Positions 1-12,139 are shown, counted from the stretch's first letter. The stretch is 39,479 nt of DNA from Parachlorella kessleri (GCA_001598975.1 BBXU01002298.1:1-39479); one strand, 5' to 3'. A program made the numbers and translations. The notes: generated from the sequence alone by a model not told the origin.

Positions 1-4
1 CGCG

Positions 5-7
<3 letters not shown>

Positions 8-48
<41 letters not shown>
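8..48. repeat. (TG)n microsatellite
   Basis: About twenty uninterrupted TG dinucleotides at the left edge of the window. No coding frame crosses it. Confidence 0.95.
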
Positions 49-50
<2 letters not shown>

Positions 51-648
51 GGTTATTGGTGGCAGACAGTGCAAGCTGCAACTGACTATCTTGGATCTGG
101 AAGGTCGGCAGGGTGATGCCCGGTGTGTGGAAATGCTTGTTGGTGGTGGGGGCAGTGCGAACAGAGGAGGAATTAGGTAGGGGTGGATTGTATTTAAGAT
201 GGAAATGCAAGTGACAAAAAGGGGTCAGACAGCAGTGTGGCGGGTGCCAGCTGCGTCAAAAAGCAGGCAGAATAAGGGGAATTGTATTTAGTAAGGGTGG
301 CGGGTAGTGCGAACAGAGTGGAGATAGGGTATAGCTGGATGAGGGCTGGATGGATTAAAAGGGCATATGCTGGAAGATGGTAATTAGAAGACCTGCTCAA
401 GTGCTGCTCTCAATACAAGTTTGCAGGTGCTTGGGTAGGCAACTGTGGGATTGAGGGCATAAACACCATCTGCATTTTTTGTTTCCCTTCTGCTAAGCAC
501 CCACTTAAGGATGTGCAACTGGCTATAACATGCATGACGATTGCAGGCACCTGTGCCCTCGGTTACAGTTTTTAGGATGTGCTGAAGTTGTCACAGGAGA
601 GCCCAGTTCTGCCTTTCTCGATGGTGGCGGGCAGTGCACAGCGTGCAT

Positions 649-667
649 GAACCCTAAACCCTAAACA
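649..667. repeat. Short interstitial telomere-like tract
   Basis: Two adjoining CCCTAAA heptamers, the Arabidopsis-type plant telomere unit read on the C-rich strand. With only two units this is an internal trace or a chance match, not a chromosome end. Confidence 0.4.
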
Positions 668-3492
668 CCCGCATAACATTGGTGGGTCCCTCACCTAATA
701 TACCACTGTAACCGGTTGACATGGTACCCATGACCTTCCTGTCCTGAATTTTTTAGGACTAAGAGTGTACGGGGCAGCAATGGTTGCATACTCTTGTCTC
801 ACAACCGTGGTTACTGCTGGCATGTCGAAACCCACTTCATAATCCAGCAAGGTTGCCAGAAGCAGTGCACTAAGATATTGAGGCCAGCTTTTGGAACGGG
901 CCATGCCTCCTACGCCTCCCCAATGGCGGGGTAATTTCCCATATAGTTGGACCGGGAAATTGCAAGTTCCCCAGTGATTTCCCGGGCCAACTTCCCACGC
1001 GCGTACGGCCTCCTTTATTCAATTCTTTTGCACATTCGCGATCTGCACTTTGCACAAGGTTTATGGAAGCAGCCAAGGCCCCGGGCGAGGAGCTTGGCAC
1101 CTTGGCATGGGGCCATGTCTTGGTTGCACGGCAAACAGTTGCGGACTTCATTCGCAGCATCCGTGGCAGGTTTTTACATATTAGAAATTTAAGTCAGCAA
1201 GGACGATCGGCTAGGAGGAGGAATCAACTTTGACAATCCCTGGGCCAGTAGTGGAGGCAGTGGCAGCAGCCCACAAGCGCCTCACGAGCTAGAGTGACAG
1301 CATCATGTCCAAGTGCCACTGCAGCATCCCGGACTATGTGCAGAACTTCAGCACGCAGCTCCTGGCAGCAGCGGCAGCTGCGGACAGATGTTGCAGCGAC
1401 AGGTAAAAGCCGCACTGTCCACCTGCCCTGCCCTAGACAGTCTTATGTCGCTCCGGCGAGGCCCTCCCAGCTCCAAAGTGAAGCAGCAGCAGCTGGGGGC
1501 AGTGGTCGCAATGTTGGCAGGAGTGGCACTGCCCACCCGGACTGCCCTTCATGCCGCCAGCTCACTTTGGTCTTTGAGGGCCTAACCGGAGCAACACAAG
1601 GCGCGTGCCAGCGCCCGAGCGGCCAGCTGTCTGTGCTGGCATGCAAGTTGGAGTGCAAGACGTGCTGGGGTGAGTTGTAAGGAACAGTGGGCAACATGGG
1701 CTGTGGGCAGTCAACGTTTGTGGGCACATGTCAACGTGGACGGTGTCGGGGTGCATTTGTGTGTGTGGCACCTGCTAGAAGAAACGCCGTGGAACTCCTG
1801 CGCATACTAAAGTAGCCAGGCAGAGGCCTGCGGATGCCCACCCCAGCCTGGTGGTCAGCAGCCTTCTGCAAGAGCCCAGGCGCCAGCCTTGCCGGCTGAC
1901 CTGTCAGCTGCACCGGCAGCGCTAAAGGGGGCGGACGTGGCAGCATTGGCTTGCCCAAGCGGAAGCATCAGCTGCCGCCTATCCAGGGCTGGTCCCTTCC
2001 CCTTGCTGGGTGACGCTAGGCGGCGGGGCCTAGCAGGGCACCACGCCGAAACAGACAAAGCTTCACAGCCCAGACCGCCTTGCAAACATAAACACCGGCA
2101 GGCAGAGTGCAGAGGATGTCCTTGCAGTCTCCGTCGCCGTGGGCAGCAAGTGCCAGAGTGACAGAAACTCGGCCTCAAGAGTCGGGCTGTTGGTTGTTTA
2201 GTTCCTGGACAAGGGTTCCTAGCCTTCACTTCTTCAGAGCCACCAGGGACAGCGAGGCAAGCAGCAGGAGGGGCGGCAGCGGCAGGGGCAGAAGCAAGAG
2301 GTGCAGGGAGCGGATTGAGCCGAGCAATTGAAAGATTTGCTCGGTGTGGATGTTGGATTGGTGTTGCCAACAGTTATGTGGTGGGAGGGTCGCTCTTTTG
2401 TGTATGTCAGCTCTGTGACGCCCTGGTGCGTGTAGTGTTCTTGAATCTGTCACTTCATGTGCCAGCCTCCTCTCACCTACAAAGACTGGATAGCTTTGTG
2501 AGTCGTACTGGCGTGGCCTGTCCCCTTGAGGCTTTAGCACTGTGCCTGGGGAACTATTCCCAGCCCTTCCTGGTGCCTTTATCTATGCCTCTTGATGGCT
2601 GCAGGCTACACATGTCTGCTTCTCAGTTAGCGAGGCACGGGGTCTAACTCTAGAACGTGGCCAGGCTGGATGGGTGCCTTTGTGGAACGCTGTCTGCCCC
2701 TGGAATGTACTTGAGAGGGACAGTGTGTTCTCTAGAGGCCAGAGGGGGAAAACGCCCAGGTCCAGGTTGGCAGCGGCGGGATATTGCGTAAAAGGACACG
2801 TGGGCGCTTGGCGCCCGCACCACAAATTCCCTCTCCTCCCTCTCTCTTCCCTCAACTTCCCCAATTACCCACAGAGCGCCTCCGGCGCGATCCGATTATA
2901 TGGGTAATTTCCCCTGGCGAGGAGGTACATTGAAAGAGTGGCCTTAGCTTGTTTGGGGAGGGACCTACTGGCTCAGATCTCAGGCAGATACAGAGCATAA
3001 CTGCATATACCCCTGTCGGCCCAGTACCTCCTTTCTGATCGCATTACCTGCCACCCTCAAAAAAAAGAGTGTCCAACAATGCCAGTTGCAGCACTGTGCA
3101 TCTCCTAACAGTTCCAACGTCACAACTTACCACAAACACAACTCAGGGAAGCTCCAGAGCACACCTGCATCCATCCTTGAAGTACGATGGCCGTGTAGAC
3201 AGTCTCAAGCGGGTGAACAAAAGATGTACCCTTAGGGCTGCCTCGGTGCTTGGGACGCAAAGCCGCCCAGCCACCCACAAGGCTCCTCATGGTATCAATT
3301 GCAACCTAGACTCTAACATGCTTTGACAAGAGTGGAAAGACTACGTCAGACATTACGTACTTGTCAGAGCCATTTGAAGTTCATTTCTCCTCTTCTTCTC
3401 TCCTTCTTGTTCTCCTTCGTTTATTCAGCGTGGAACCCTATTTAGAGCTTGCTATCAGTGTCAATTGCTCGGCAACTGTGAACTGAGACTTC

Positions 3493-5623
3493 ATGTCAGA
3501 CCAACGAAGGAAACCTGAGGTGGCCCCATGGGCAGCGCTCCTGCCTCCGGACCTCCTGGGGCGCGTGTACGAAGTCGCCGAACGAGAAGGGGTGCTGAGA
3601 CTCAAGGACAGGCCAGTGATGCCCAACGCTGCCTTGCTACGACAGCTTCAGGGTTCTTACCCACGGACAGTCATGCTAACAGGCTTGCACTCTTGGCCGT
3701 GCAGGTTGCAGGCACTGGCTGTATGTAAAGCCTGGAAAAAAGCACTTTCCAGCCTCCCTATCCGCTACCTCTTATTACAAGGTGGCGACGAGGCGCTGTG
3801 CGACTGGGTCATCCAACGTCAGCCAACTGTAATTAGCTTGGAGCTGTGGGATACCGCCATTAGAGCCATAGATGTTCTTGCCGCTCTGCAAGGCAAGGTG
3901 AGGGCGCACGCCTGCCATTACCATATATGCACAACCAAAACACATGGCCTGAAGGGGAGGATGCTCTGTTCAGTTAAACTGGGCTTGCCTAAGATGCACC
4001 TATTTAAAGCGGCCAAAGGTCACAGAATGCAGTTAGGCCTGGTTCAGACAGGTGCTCAGGCTGGGCAGTCCTGGGTGACTGTGTTAGTAGGGCAGCATGA
4101 TGTATGAGTATGACAGCGCGTGGAATGGTGTGCAGGGGCTTACCATTTTGAAGTGGTTCCTTCCTGCCTCCTTGCAAACAGCAGACGCACTACCCCGGCC
4201 CCTCGAACCCATTCCAAGCCTCCGTAAGCTGGATCTGGGCGGCTGCGTTGCATCCGCCTGGCTTCGCAAGCTAAGCAGCCTGCAGAGCCTGGAAACTCTG
4301 AGCCTGACCATCCCTGAGCTCAGCGATGCTGCCACAGCAGGTGCAGCCGTGAGGTTTCCCTCCCTCCCGTCTCTCGCTTGCTTACAACTGAGGGTCTGGT
4401 CAGGGCCTCCTGACCTGCACATACAGCTGGACGGCCTGCCAGCCCTGACAGAGCTGGAGTTGTTAGATGGCAGCGTAGCAGTGCTGGCCAGCGAGCCCGC
4501 GCCCCAGCTGCAGCGGCTAGCGAATGATGCTGGGCAGTTGGCAGTGGACTTTGCAGCGCTGCCAGGCCTGAAGAGTGCCAAGCTCTTCACCGCATGCCAC
4601 CTTGAGCGCCCCGCCAGTATCGCAGCCGCCACAGCCCTCACATACCTTGAACTGACAAGCGAGTATGAGTGGGACCCCTCATCCTTGGAACTGTTGCAGA
4701 GCCTGCCGCCGTCGGTTAGGTGCTTGAGCATGGACAAGGACTGGCCGCAGGAAGCTGCGAATTTGGTGGGACGCATGACCAGCCTGGTGGGGCTAGAGCT
4801 TCTACAGGAGTATGCATCACCACTTCCAGCTGATGATGCACCCGTTTGGGCGGGCCTGCGAGCATTACAGAGCACTCAATTCGGCGAGGCTAGTGAGGGA
4901 GGAGATGTGCCAAAGGTGGGGCAATGCAACTGGTGATATGCTGCTGTTGCGACCGTGTGCCGGGATGTAGCAAGGTCAGCTTGCTTTCGGTGCTTGCCGG
5001 AGTGTCGAAGCCCGCTTTATCAGTGGAATGGTAGATATAAGTTAAAAGAGCGAAGGTTAATGTTGGGTAGACACATACTACCTCTAGATGTTCCAAGAAG
5101 AGCCCTGGTTATGAGTGCATCTTATAGCTGCCTTTGTGGGATACGAGGATAGAGACTGGCAGTTTACTACAGATTGAGCTCGTCTGAGGGCTGACAGTAC
5201 ACAGTGCTTGCATGGCTGCCATGTTCGTAGCAGCAGATGACCCATGTATTAGTACCACTCCTTACACACCTGCCTGCTCCCCTTCCATCAATAAGCCTGC
5301 GTTACACTGTCTCTAGGCTTGAGTGTTGTGCCCTGTATCTGAACAGCAGCCTGGGTTGGTGGGCTTTTGTGCAGGGGCTGCGACGCGCCTCCAAGCTGGA
5401 GGTGTTGGAAGTCTTCTTGCCGCACCCCACACTCCGAGATGTGGACATAATTACCTCCCTCCCAGCTCTGCGGAAGCTGTTCATACGGGGTCGCCCAGCG
5501 AGTCACCCTGTCGGCAGTCAGTTACTCAATGTGTTGGGCCGGGCTGTGCCCCAAGTCGAGGTCGTGCTAAATGCTGCTGACTCCCGAGATGAGGAGTTTT
5601 TCAAGCTGAGGTGTGCCCTTTAA
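3493..5623 (+). CDS. F-box-like leucine-rich repeat protein, copy A
   Basis: Four exons: 3493-3615, 3712-3897, 4136-4915 and 5375-5623; all introns are GT-AG and phase 0, giving about 445 residues. Exons 1 and 2 join LKDRP to ALAVCKAWKKAL. This completes an F-box-like motif (LPPDLLGRVYEV...VCKAW) with normal F-box spacing. The first intron is 96 bases with no stop, so reading straight through is also possible. Exon 3 (260 codons) is a run of leucine-rich segments such as LPALTELELLDGSVAVLAS, and exon 4 adds a last one (ASKLEVLEVF...LPALRKLF) before FFKLRCAL. The start is the ATG aligned with MADQRR/MAEQRR in the sister genes. The likely role, from family knowledge, is substrate adaptor in an SCF ubiquitin ligase; no partner is visible. 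It appears intact. A C/T-rich tract lies upstream, as in copy F. Confidence 0.75.
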
Positions 5624-6200
5624 GGCCCTAGCGCCTTATCTTGTTTGTCGCTTTATAGTAGCAGCAAGTGCATTCTGCGAGGGAACTTCCATGGGTCTGG
5701 TAGAATGTTTGAGGTGCGAGGCCTTGTTGTCCTGACAATCTATGACCAAGGGCCATACGGGTCCGCAACAGTTGTGCTGTCATCCACATCCGTAGTGCTG
5801 GCATGTTGCACAGATATCATGTGACATAGTTATATGGTCTTGCCAAGGAAACTCTCCCATGGTATCATGGCAGACCGACAAGGGCACAGAAGTGGCCAGC
5901 CCCTGAGCATGACAGGCAAGTTTCAGGCGCATTCTGCATCCAGTCCTGTTCGTACAGCTCAACACTCACTCCCTGTTCGCATTAACTGCCACCCATGCTA
6001 ATAACAGGATCAGAACTCAGGCAAGATCCAGGACATACCTGCATCCAGCCCTGCCAATCCAACTCAGCCCTGCCAATCCAGAACAGCCCTACCTACTCTC
6101 CGCTCACATTGCCTACCACTCTATCAAAGGCACACGACCTCCCTTCCTGTCACTCGCATTTCCAGTTTAAATGACCTCCTCAGCGCAGTATTCCCACACC
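5624..6200. other. Intergenic: 3' flank of copy A and minus-oriented dispersed repeats
   Basis: No gene seen. The segment just after copy A resembles the 3' flanks of the other family copies (a tract like GCGAGGG...GGGTCTGG). Two dispersed-repeat fragments in reverse orientation follow at about 5925-6005 and 6005-6125. They are recognised by CATCCAGYCCTGTC, by CCTGTTCGCA and by TGCCACCCATGCTAATA. Confidence 0.6.
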
Positions 6201-6229
6201 TCCTCTCTGATCGCACCGCCTACCACCTT

Positions 6230-6760
6230 CACCAAATAGCTGCACCAGCCCTGTCAGGGCAATCCCGACCCATCCCTTCTGCTCTTCTCTTCCTGCCACT
6301 ATCAATGAAGACAGGAAGCCGCCATAGCGTGGCTACAGCCTCTGCGTAAAACCAGCTTCCATATTGCCAGCGGAGGAGCGCAGCAGTTGCATGGGCAAGC
6401 ACAGCCTGCTGTTCTGCCTGTGCTTTTAGTGCCAGCTCCCGCTCGCCATATGTAACTACCATGAGGAGAGCCATCTCACAAACACACTGGCAGCATAGAC
6501 GACTGTCAGCAGCTGCCACAGGGCATGGCACACCGACCACCTGCGCGCTTCCGTGCCGCCTGGAAGCCTTTGACTTCACGATTTCCCACAATGACAGCAG
6601 AAGCTGCCGGCACTTCATTGATCATTGAAGTCGGCAGGTGAATATACGCCGTGGCTGCGCTCCCAGCTGTCACCACTGCACTGCCACCGCATGGAAATGC
6701 CATATGGAAGAGTACGGCACCCTTGGTAGGTAGGTAAGGCCCGCCACGCTGCGCTTGCTG
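6230..6760 (-). repeat. Block X, copy 1 (flank downstream of endonuclease V)
   Basis: This stretch resembles those at 16600-17230, 21960-22760 and 26900-27400. A shared landmark is a segment like ATCAATGARGACAGG followed by a CCGC-rich stretch. In three of the four places it lies directly 3' of an endonuclease V last exon, read on the minus strand. Frames are open here for over 100 codons on the minus strand, but they are not conserved between copies, so I treat it as duplicated non-coding flank. Confidence 0.45.
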
Positions 6761-6769
6761 CTGTGTGCG

Positions 6770-6839
6770 CTACGCCTCCTTCACTGCGAGGTGGCGTACC
6801 CGCTCCCTGGACTCGAGGTTCGCCTGGCGGACGGGCTCC
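6770..6839 (-). pseudogene. Endonuclease V last-exon relic, copy 1
   Basis: On the minus strand an AG acceptor is followed by 23 codons ending EPVRQANLESRERVRHLAVKEA and a TAG stop. This matches the last exon of the intact copy at 27633-27558 (EPIRQADLKSRERVRQLAAKQA). It is two codons shorter; the Val-Pro pair before EP is missing, so the exon keeps its phase. No other endonuclease V exon lies within reach. The sequence beyond it (from about 6850) already matches the flank found near 19140, so a deletion seems to have removed everything between. It cannot make an active enzyme alone because no catalytic residue lies in this exon. Confidence 0.85.
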
Positions 6840-6859
6840 CTGAAGCACAACATGCAGTT

Positions 6860-7385
6860 GCCAGACACCTGTCAGCACACCTCATCCCTGTCTCTCTCTG
6901 TCTGCATTTGCTGCCACCCACTGGCTGTCGAAGCGTCCCGGTAAAGTAGTCACCGGTCCAGTGCACTGTATAGATATCACACTGCTATCGGGGGAGACCC
7001 CAAGCAGCTCCTCTCTAGCACATGTGCCAGAGATAGAAGGACTTCTCCTAAGGGGGCAGTCAAAGTCGTTGGTACGGTTAAGAGGGCCCTTTCACCAACT
7101 ATGTGAGGCGCCAAGCACTTTTGAGTCAAGCAGTGCTCGGTGATCAGGTTCCGCGACGAAGCGCTCCCAACTCCGGCAGCGGAGCAATCGGAAAGCACAG
7201 TTGAAACAGTTAAGCGAATATTGATGTTTGCTTGAAACGAGGCCTTTCCCAGCGCGCAGGCTCTCCCGCGGATTCCTCGTGGTACCTTTGTCTTTACCTT
7301 CTTGTCATCCAGTTCTCTTCAGGAAGAACAAGATGAAGTCTTAGAAGCAAACTCTCAGTGCTTGTCAAACATCGAACTTGCCTTC
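6860..7385. repeat. Duplicated 5' flank of copy B (matches 19145-19656)
   Basis: About 500 bases upstream of copy B match the stretch upstream of copy E closely. Shared landmarks include CACCTGTCAGCACA, AGTAGTCACYGGTCCAGTG, AAGGGGGCAGTC, TGAGGCGCCAAGCACTTT and AGTTCCGCGACGAAGCGC. The final part (CCCAGCGCNCAGGCTC...) also precedes copy D. It probably contains the promoter and 5' leader of these genes. No clear TATA box was found. Confidence 0.8.
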
Positions 7386-9438
7386 ATGGCAGAAAGACGA
7401 AGGATTTCAAAGTTAGCCTTGCCACGCGACCTTGTGAGGGTTGTGTACGAAGTCGGCTATCAAAAAGGGCTACTGGAACTGAAGGACAGGCCAGTGACAC
7501 TAGGCTGCCTTGCTGTGACAGCTTTAATGTCATTGGCAGCGGGCAGACGCGTGCAAGTTGGCAAACATGGCTTGCACCCTTGGGGGCGCAGGTTGCAGGC
7601 GCTGGCTGTATGTAGAGCCTGGAAAGAAGCACTTTCCGGCCTCCCTGTCAGCTCCCTCTCGCTGCGGGGTGACGAGGAGGAGAAGGAGCTGTGCAATTGG
7701 ATTGTCCGATGTCAGCCAACTGTAGTTAGGCTGAAGCTGTCGTCGGACGACGCGAGAGTCGTAACTGCTCTTGCCGCTCTGCAACGCAAGGTGGGTGAGG
7801 GTCCAAGCCTGCGTTCACCTTAGCAGGTTGTTATGCAATATATGCATTGTTTTTTTTCGAAACAGACATAGCCAAGACGGAGTGTTTTCAGGGTGGCAGA
7901 AGCCCGCGTCAGGCAGCTCACAGGAACACGGTAGTCAGGCCTACGTGCTCAGACTGGGAAGCTTGCAAGTGTGGAATACCCTGCTGCAGGGTCTCACCAG
8001 CCTGGACTGGACCAAGTCTCTTCCCCTGCACATAATAGACGCGCTGGCCTGCCCCCTTGCATCCTTCTTCCCCAGCCTTTGTGAGCTGGGTCTGAGCCGC
8101 TTGAATGTTGCGTCCACCTGGCTATGGGAACTTAGCAGCCTACGACGCCTGAAAACTCTGAGGCTTGCTTTCCATGAGCTCGACGACGCTGCCACGGCAG
8201 GTGTCGTGGTGCGGTTTCCCCCCCTTCCGTCTCTTTCTTACCTAGATGTGACAGCCTGGCCAGGGCCTCCAGAGCTGCACTTACAGCTGGAGGACCTGCC
8301 AGCCCTGACACAGCTGGTTTTGGGGGGAAGCAGAGTAGCAGTGCTGGCCAGCCTGCCCTCGCCCCAGCTGCAGCGATTAAGTAGTTATGCTGAGCATTTG
8401 GCAGTGGACTTTGCAGCGTTGCCATGCTTGGAGAGTGCTACCTTGTGTACATCAAGCCAGCTTCAGGCCCCCGCCAGCATCGCAGCCGCCACAGCCCTCA
8501 CTTACCTTGAAGTGACAAGCGAGGACGAGTGGGACCCCTCAGCTCTAGAAATGCTGCGCAGCCTGCCGCCCTCGGTCAGCTGCATAGGCATGGTCGACCA
8601 GTGGCCGCAGGAAGCAGCAGATTGGGTGGAAAACATGACGGGCCTTGTGGGGCTGGAGCTGCACATGGCTGGCGGTGGAGCACCATGGCCAGCTGATGAT
8701 GCACCTGTTTGGGCGGGCTTGCGGGCATTTGTGGGCTCCTGTCTTACCAGGGATGATGAGAGAGGAGATGTGCCAAAGGTAGGGCCACACGTGACGGCCT
8801 GGTGCTGCAACTACGATCTTTGGGCAGGGGGTTGAGCAGCATGCTGGGGGCGCTTGCTGAGTGTCCATCTCGCTGTATCAGGGGGAATTGCAGCATAAGG
8901 CTTGGCGCAGGGCCACATACAATCCCCTGTTGATAGCTCCATCTTGGGGTGTGAAAGTGGAAACCAGCAACCGTACTACCAATAATGAGCCATCAGCTTG
9001 CCTGAGGGGCTGACAGCTACAAAGTGCTTACATGGCTGCCAGCGCTTACCAGCCAGGATGGCGACCCGGGCATCACCATTTGCACCCCAGATCAAAGCCG
9101 TAGTTTATCAACCCCGACACGTGTTCTGCTCCCTAAGGGCCGTGCCTTGCATCTTTTTAGCAACCTGCGCTGGGTGGACTTCTGTGCAGGCGCTGCGACA
9201 GTCGTCCAAGCTGGAGGTGCTGCAACTCTCGTTGCCGAACCCGTCCATCCAGGATATGGACGTGATAACCTCCCTTCCAGCTCTGCGGAAGTTATTGGTA
9301 TATGGTTACGAAGTGGGGGACCCTGTCGCCACTGCGATGCTCAATGTGTGCCGCAGGGCTATGCCGCAAGTTGAGGTCTTCCTGGATGCAGCTGATTGCC
9401 TGGGTGCTGAGTTTTTCAAGCGGGAGTGTGCCCTCTAG
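7386..9438 (+). CDS. F-box-like leucine-rich repeat protein, copy B
   Basis: Four exons: 7386-7493, 7599-7790, 7990-8778 and 9190-9438; all introns are GT-AG and phase 0, about 444 residues. The start is the ATG of MAERRR; upstream sequence in frame has no ATG. The F-box-like segment is LPRDLVRVVYEVGYQKGLL...LKDRP joined to ALAVCRAWKEAL. Exon 3 (263 codons) holds leucine-rich segments including LPALTQLVLGGSRVAVLAS, VDFAALPCLESATL and SIAAATALTYLEV, followed by the DDAPVWAGLRAF block typical of the family. Exon 4 ends in GAEFFKRECAL. It appears intact. Its 5' flank is nearly identical to that of copy E, pointing to a recent shared duplication. Substrate-adaptor function is inferred from the F-box/LRR layout. 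Confidence 0.78.
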
Positions 9439-10017
9439 GAACCTCGCGTATCTACTGGTGGAAGGCAGGCAAACTGCGAGTGAAGTAACGTGGGCCTGGC
9501 TTGAGGGGTGTATACTTGTGTGCGCTTGTTGATGAAGTGGCACGCAACCCGAATAGAGAAGAGGTTGGGTAAGCATGAGTTGTACTGACTGGGGGTGTGC
9601 TGCAACAACGGGATCAGCAAGCCCTGTTCAAGCCCTGTTCTCTCACCTACAGTGCAGGTAGCTTAGGTCATGATTTGGTTGACAAGGTGCCTGTGGTTCG
9701 CGGGCTTGTAACCACCTTGTCATGGGTTCCCATTCTGCTGAGCACCCACAGCAGCCGGGCTAGTGGTACCACCATGCACGACTAGATCAGACTCAGTCCA
9801 GGAAGCCCAACCATTTGACCCAGCGCCTGCGCCCCCTGCTATAAATGATGCAAGTGATTTATCAGGGAGAAGCCTACGGTGTGTGGGCGGGGCGTTCACC
9901 TTTGCTCGATTATTACTTGCATGCACTAAAGGAAGAGAAGCCTCCAATGTCATCTTTTCTATTTCCCATAGTAAAGATCTTATATATGCTTTAGTCTCAA
10001 GCCTGTGTGTCTTGATG
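9439..10017. other. Intergenic between copies B and C
   Basis: No gene seen. After the B stop there is a weak form of the family 3' flank (GGCAGGC...GCGAGTGAAGTAACGTGGG). The rest is unremarkable; frames that are open here are not shared with the flanks of other copies. Confidence 0.5.
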
Positions 10018-12139
10018 ATGGCACGGCAAAGGATGGAACCTGAGCTAGCGTTGCCGCAGGACCTTCTGGGGCGCGTGTATCAAGTCGGCGAACGAGAAGG
10101 GGTACTGAAACTGAAGGACAGGCCAGTGACACCAACCGCTGCCTTGGCTGTGTGACAGCTTCAGGTTTCTCAACCCAGACACACACGGGACTAGTAGATG
10201 CAAACAATGCACCCTTGGGCCGTGCAGGTTGTGGGCTTTGACTGTTTGTAAGGCATGGAAGGAAGCACTTTCCAGTCTCCCTATCAGCCACCTTTCGCTG
10301 CTGGGTGGCGCGTGGCCTGGCGAGGAGAGCAGGGAGCTGTGCAACTGGACCATCCAACACCAGCCTGCAGTGCTCGACCTGCAGCTCTTCTACATGGACA
10401 GCGCCACAAGCGTAAATGTTCTTGCAGCTTTGCACCTCAAGGTGAGGGTACACTCCGGCCTCCACTGGTGACACCTGGCAACATCTGCGTCTGTTGGTTT
10501 GACGCAGAGGGGCAGCCAAAAAGTAGCCCTCACAGAGCAGCAAACGCCCACATAAGGCAGGGCTAGGCCATGGTGCCTTGTTTAGGCTGGGCAGTGCCCG
10601 GGTGACGATGTTAGTAGGGTTGCAAGGCATGGCAACATGTGAAATAACGTGCTGCAGGGTCTTACCAGCCTGGTCTGGCTGCCTGGACCCTTGCATGTAT
10701 CAGACGCTCTACCCTGCCCCATCGCACACCTGTTACCCAGCCTTTGCCAGCTGGATTTGGGCCGCTTGATAGTTGCGTCCACCTGGCTACGTGAGCTTAG
10801 CAGCCTGCGGTCCCTGACAACTCTGAGGTTGGGGTTTCTTGAGCTGACAGACGCTGCCACGGCAGGTTTAGCTGTGCGGTTCCCCCCTTTTCCCTGTCTT
10901 TCTCACTTGATTGTGAGTGACTGGCCAGGGCCTCCAGAGCTGCACATACAGCTGGAGGGCATGCCAGCCCTGTCAGGACTGGAGTTGCTTGGAGGCAGAG
11001 TAGCAGTGCAGGCCAGCCGGCGCGCGCCCCAGCTGCAGCGGCTAGTTAATAGCGCCGAGCACTTGGCAGTGGACTTTGCAGCATTGCCAGGCCTAGTGAG
11101 TGCCACCTTGGCCGCATTCTGCCAGCTTCAGCGCCCTGCCAGTATCGCAGCTGCTACCTCCCTCACGTACCTTTCACTGCGAACGCACGGCTACCCCTGC
11201 GACCCCTCTGCCCTGGAAATGCTGCGCAGCCTGCCACCGGTCAGCTGCTTGACCATGGACAAGGGATGGCCACAGCAAGCAGTAGATTTGGTGGGAAACA
11301 TGACCAGCCTGGTGGGGCTAGAGCTGCGTTATGGGGGCGGAGCACCATGGCCAGCTGATGATGCACCTGTTTGGGCGGGCCTGCGGGCGTTCAAGGGCTC
11401 ATGGCTCCCCAGGGACAATGAGAGAGGAGATGTGCCAAAGGTGGGCCCACATTTCGGTTTGGTGGTGCCGTTGCGATTTTGGGCTGGGAGATAGCAAATA
11501 TGCCTGCTTCGGGTGCTTGCCAAACTGTCCAAGCCCGTTGTGTGAGGGAGAGTGGTAGATATAGGACTTCAAGAGGAAGGTCGCCTGTTGGGTATACATC
11601 TACTACCTCTACCTGCCGCTAAGTTGCGCCGCTGGTTGAGCTTGAGTTTAAGGGTAGAGACTGGCAAGAGTAGTACCCATTGGGAGTGAGGAGCTCACCT
11701 GAAGGTTATATATTACACGGTGCTTGTATGGCTGCCAGTTCCCAGCCAGCAGGGTGACTCATATGTCAGTATTATGGGGACAGCTTATATCATAACCCGT
11801 AGCCTGCTTGCCTAAATCAACTCCATGCACGCATTCTGCCCCAGGGGATGAGCCGTGTATTCGTACAGCAGCCTATGTTGGTGGAGCTGTGCAGGCGCTG
11901 CGGCGGGCCTCCAAACTGGAGGTGCTGCAACTCGCGTTAGACGACTTCACCATCCAAGACATGGACTTTCTTACCTCCCTGCCCGCTCTGCGGAAGCTGT
12001 TATTGCAAAAGCAGAGAGCAACCCTGTTGCTGTTGCTATGCTTGATGAATGCCGCCAGGCTATGCCGCACGTTGAGGTCCTGCTAGGTGGTGTTCATTTC
12101 GTTGGCGAGCAATTCTTCAAGCTGGGGTGTTCCCTCTAG
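10018..12139 (+). pseudogene. F-box-like leucine-rich repeat gene, copy C (decaying)
   Basis: Exons by homology: 10018-10125 (MARQRMEPELALPQDLLGRV...LKDRP), 10235-10441 (ALTVCKAWKEAL), 10658-11440 (261 codons of leucine-rich repeats, fully open) and 11895-12139. Two lesions are seen. First, the acceptor used by A, B, D and E before the ALAVC codons reads TTGTGG instead of TTGCAG; the next AG upstream puts the exon out of frame, and unspliced reading hits TGA near 10153. Second, the last exon is 245 bases instead of 249. The frame is lost around 12003-12020 and translation stops at 12086, while the lost frame resumes as VAVAMLDECRQAMPHVEVLL and ends at 12139. Exon 3 is undamaged, so inactivation is recent or a shorter product is still made. 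Confidence 0.7.

Larger units (their letters stand above)
1..3492. other. Gene-poor left flank
   Basis: No gene can be supported here. It starts with a TG microsatellite (about 8-48) and contains fragments of the dispersed repeat (about 140-180, 291-355, 605-640 and 2943-3059). A short interstitial CCCTAAA tract lies near 651-665. Frames between 1294 and 1680 (plus) and 1855 and 2370 (minus) stay open for 90-170 codons, but they are Ala/Ser/Pro-rich and compete on both strands. They have no recognisable motif and no convincing splice partners. They may be gene fragments or simply GC-rich open frames. A pyrimidine-rich stretch near 3385-3420 just precedes gene A and probably belongs to its 5' region. 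Confidence 0.5.

Noticed and set aside
651..665. Telomere or chromosome end
   Set aside because: Only two CCCTAAA units inside ordinary sequence; a real telomere would be a long array at an end.
1294..1680. Plus-strand gene of 90-128 codons
   Set aside because: Two overlapping frames and a minus frame are all open. There is no shared motif, splice partner or paralogue in the window, so coding could not be supported.
4084..4875. 263-codon minus-strand open frame
   Set aside because: Antisense shadow of exon 3 of copy A. Similar shadows lie opposite exon 3 in the other copies; none has its own motif or splice sites.
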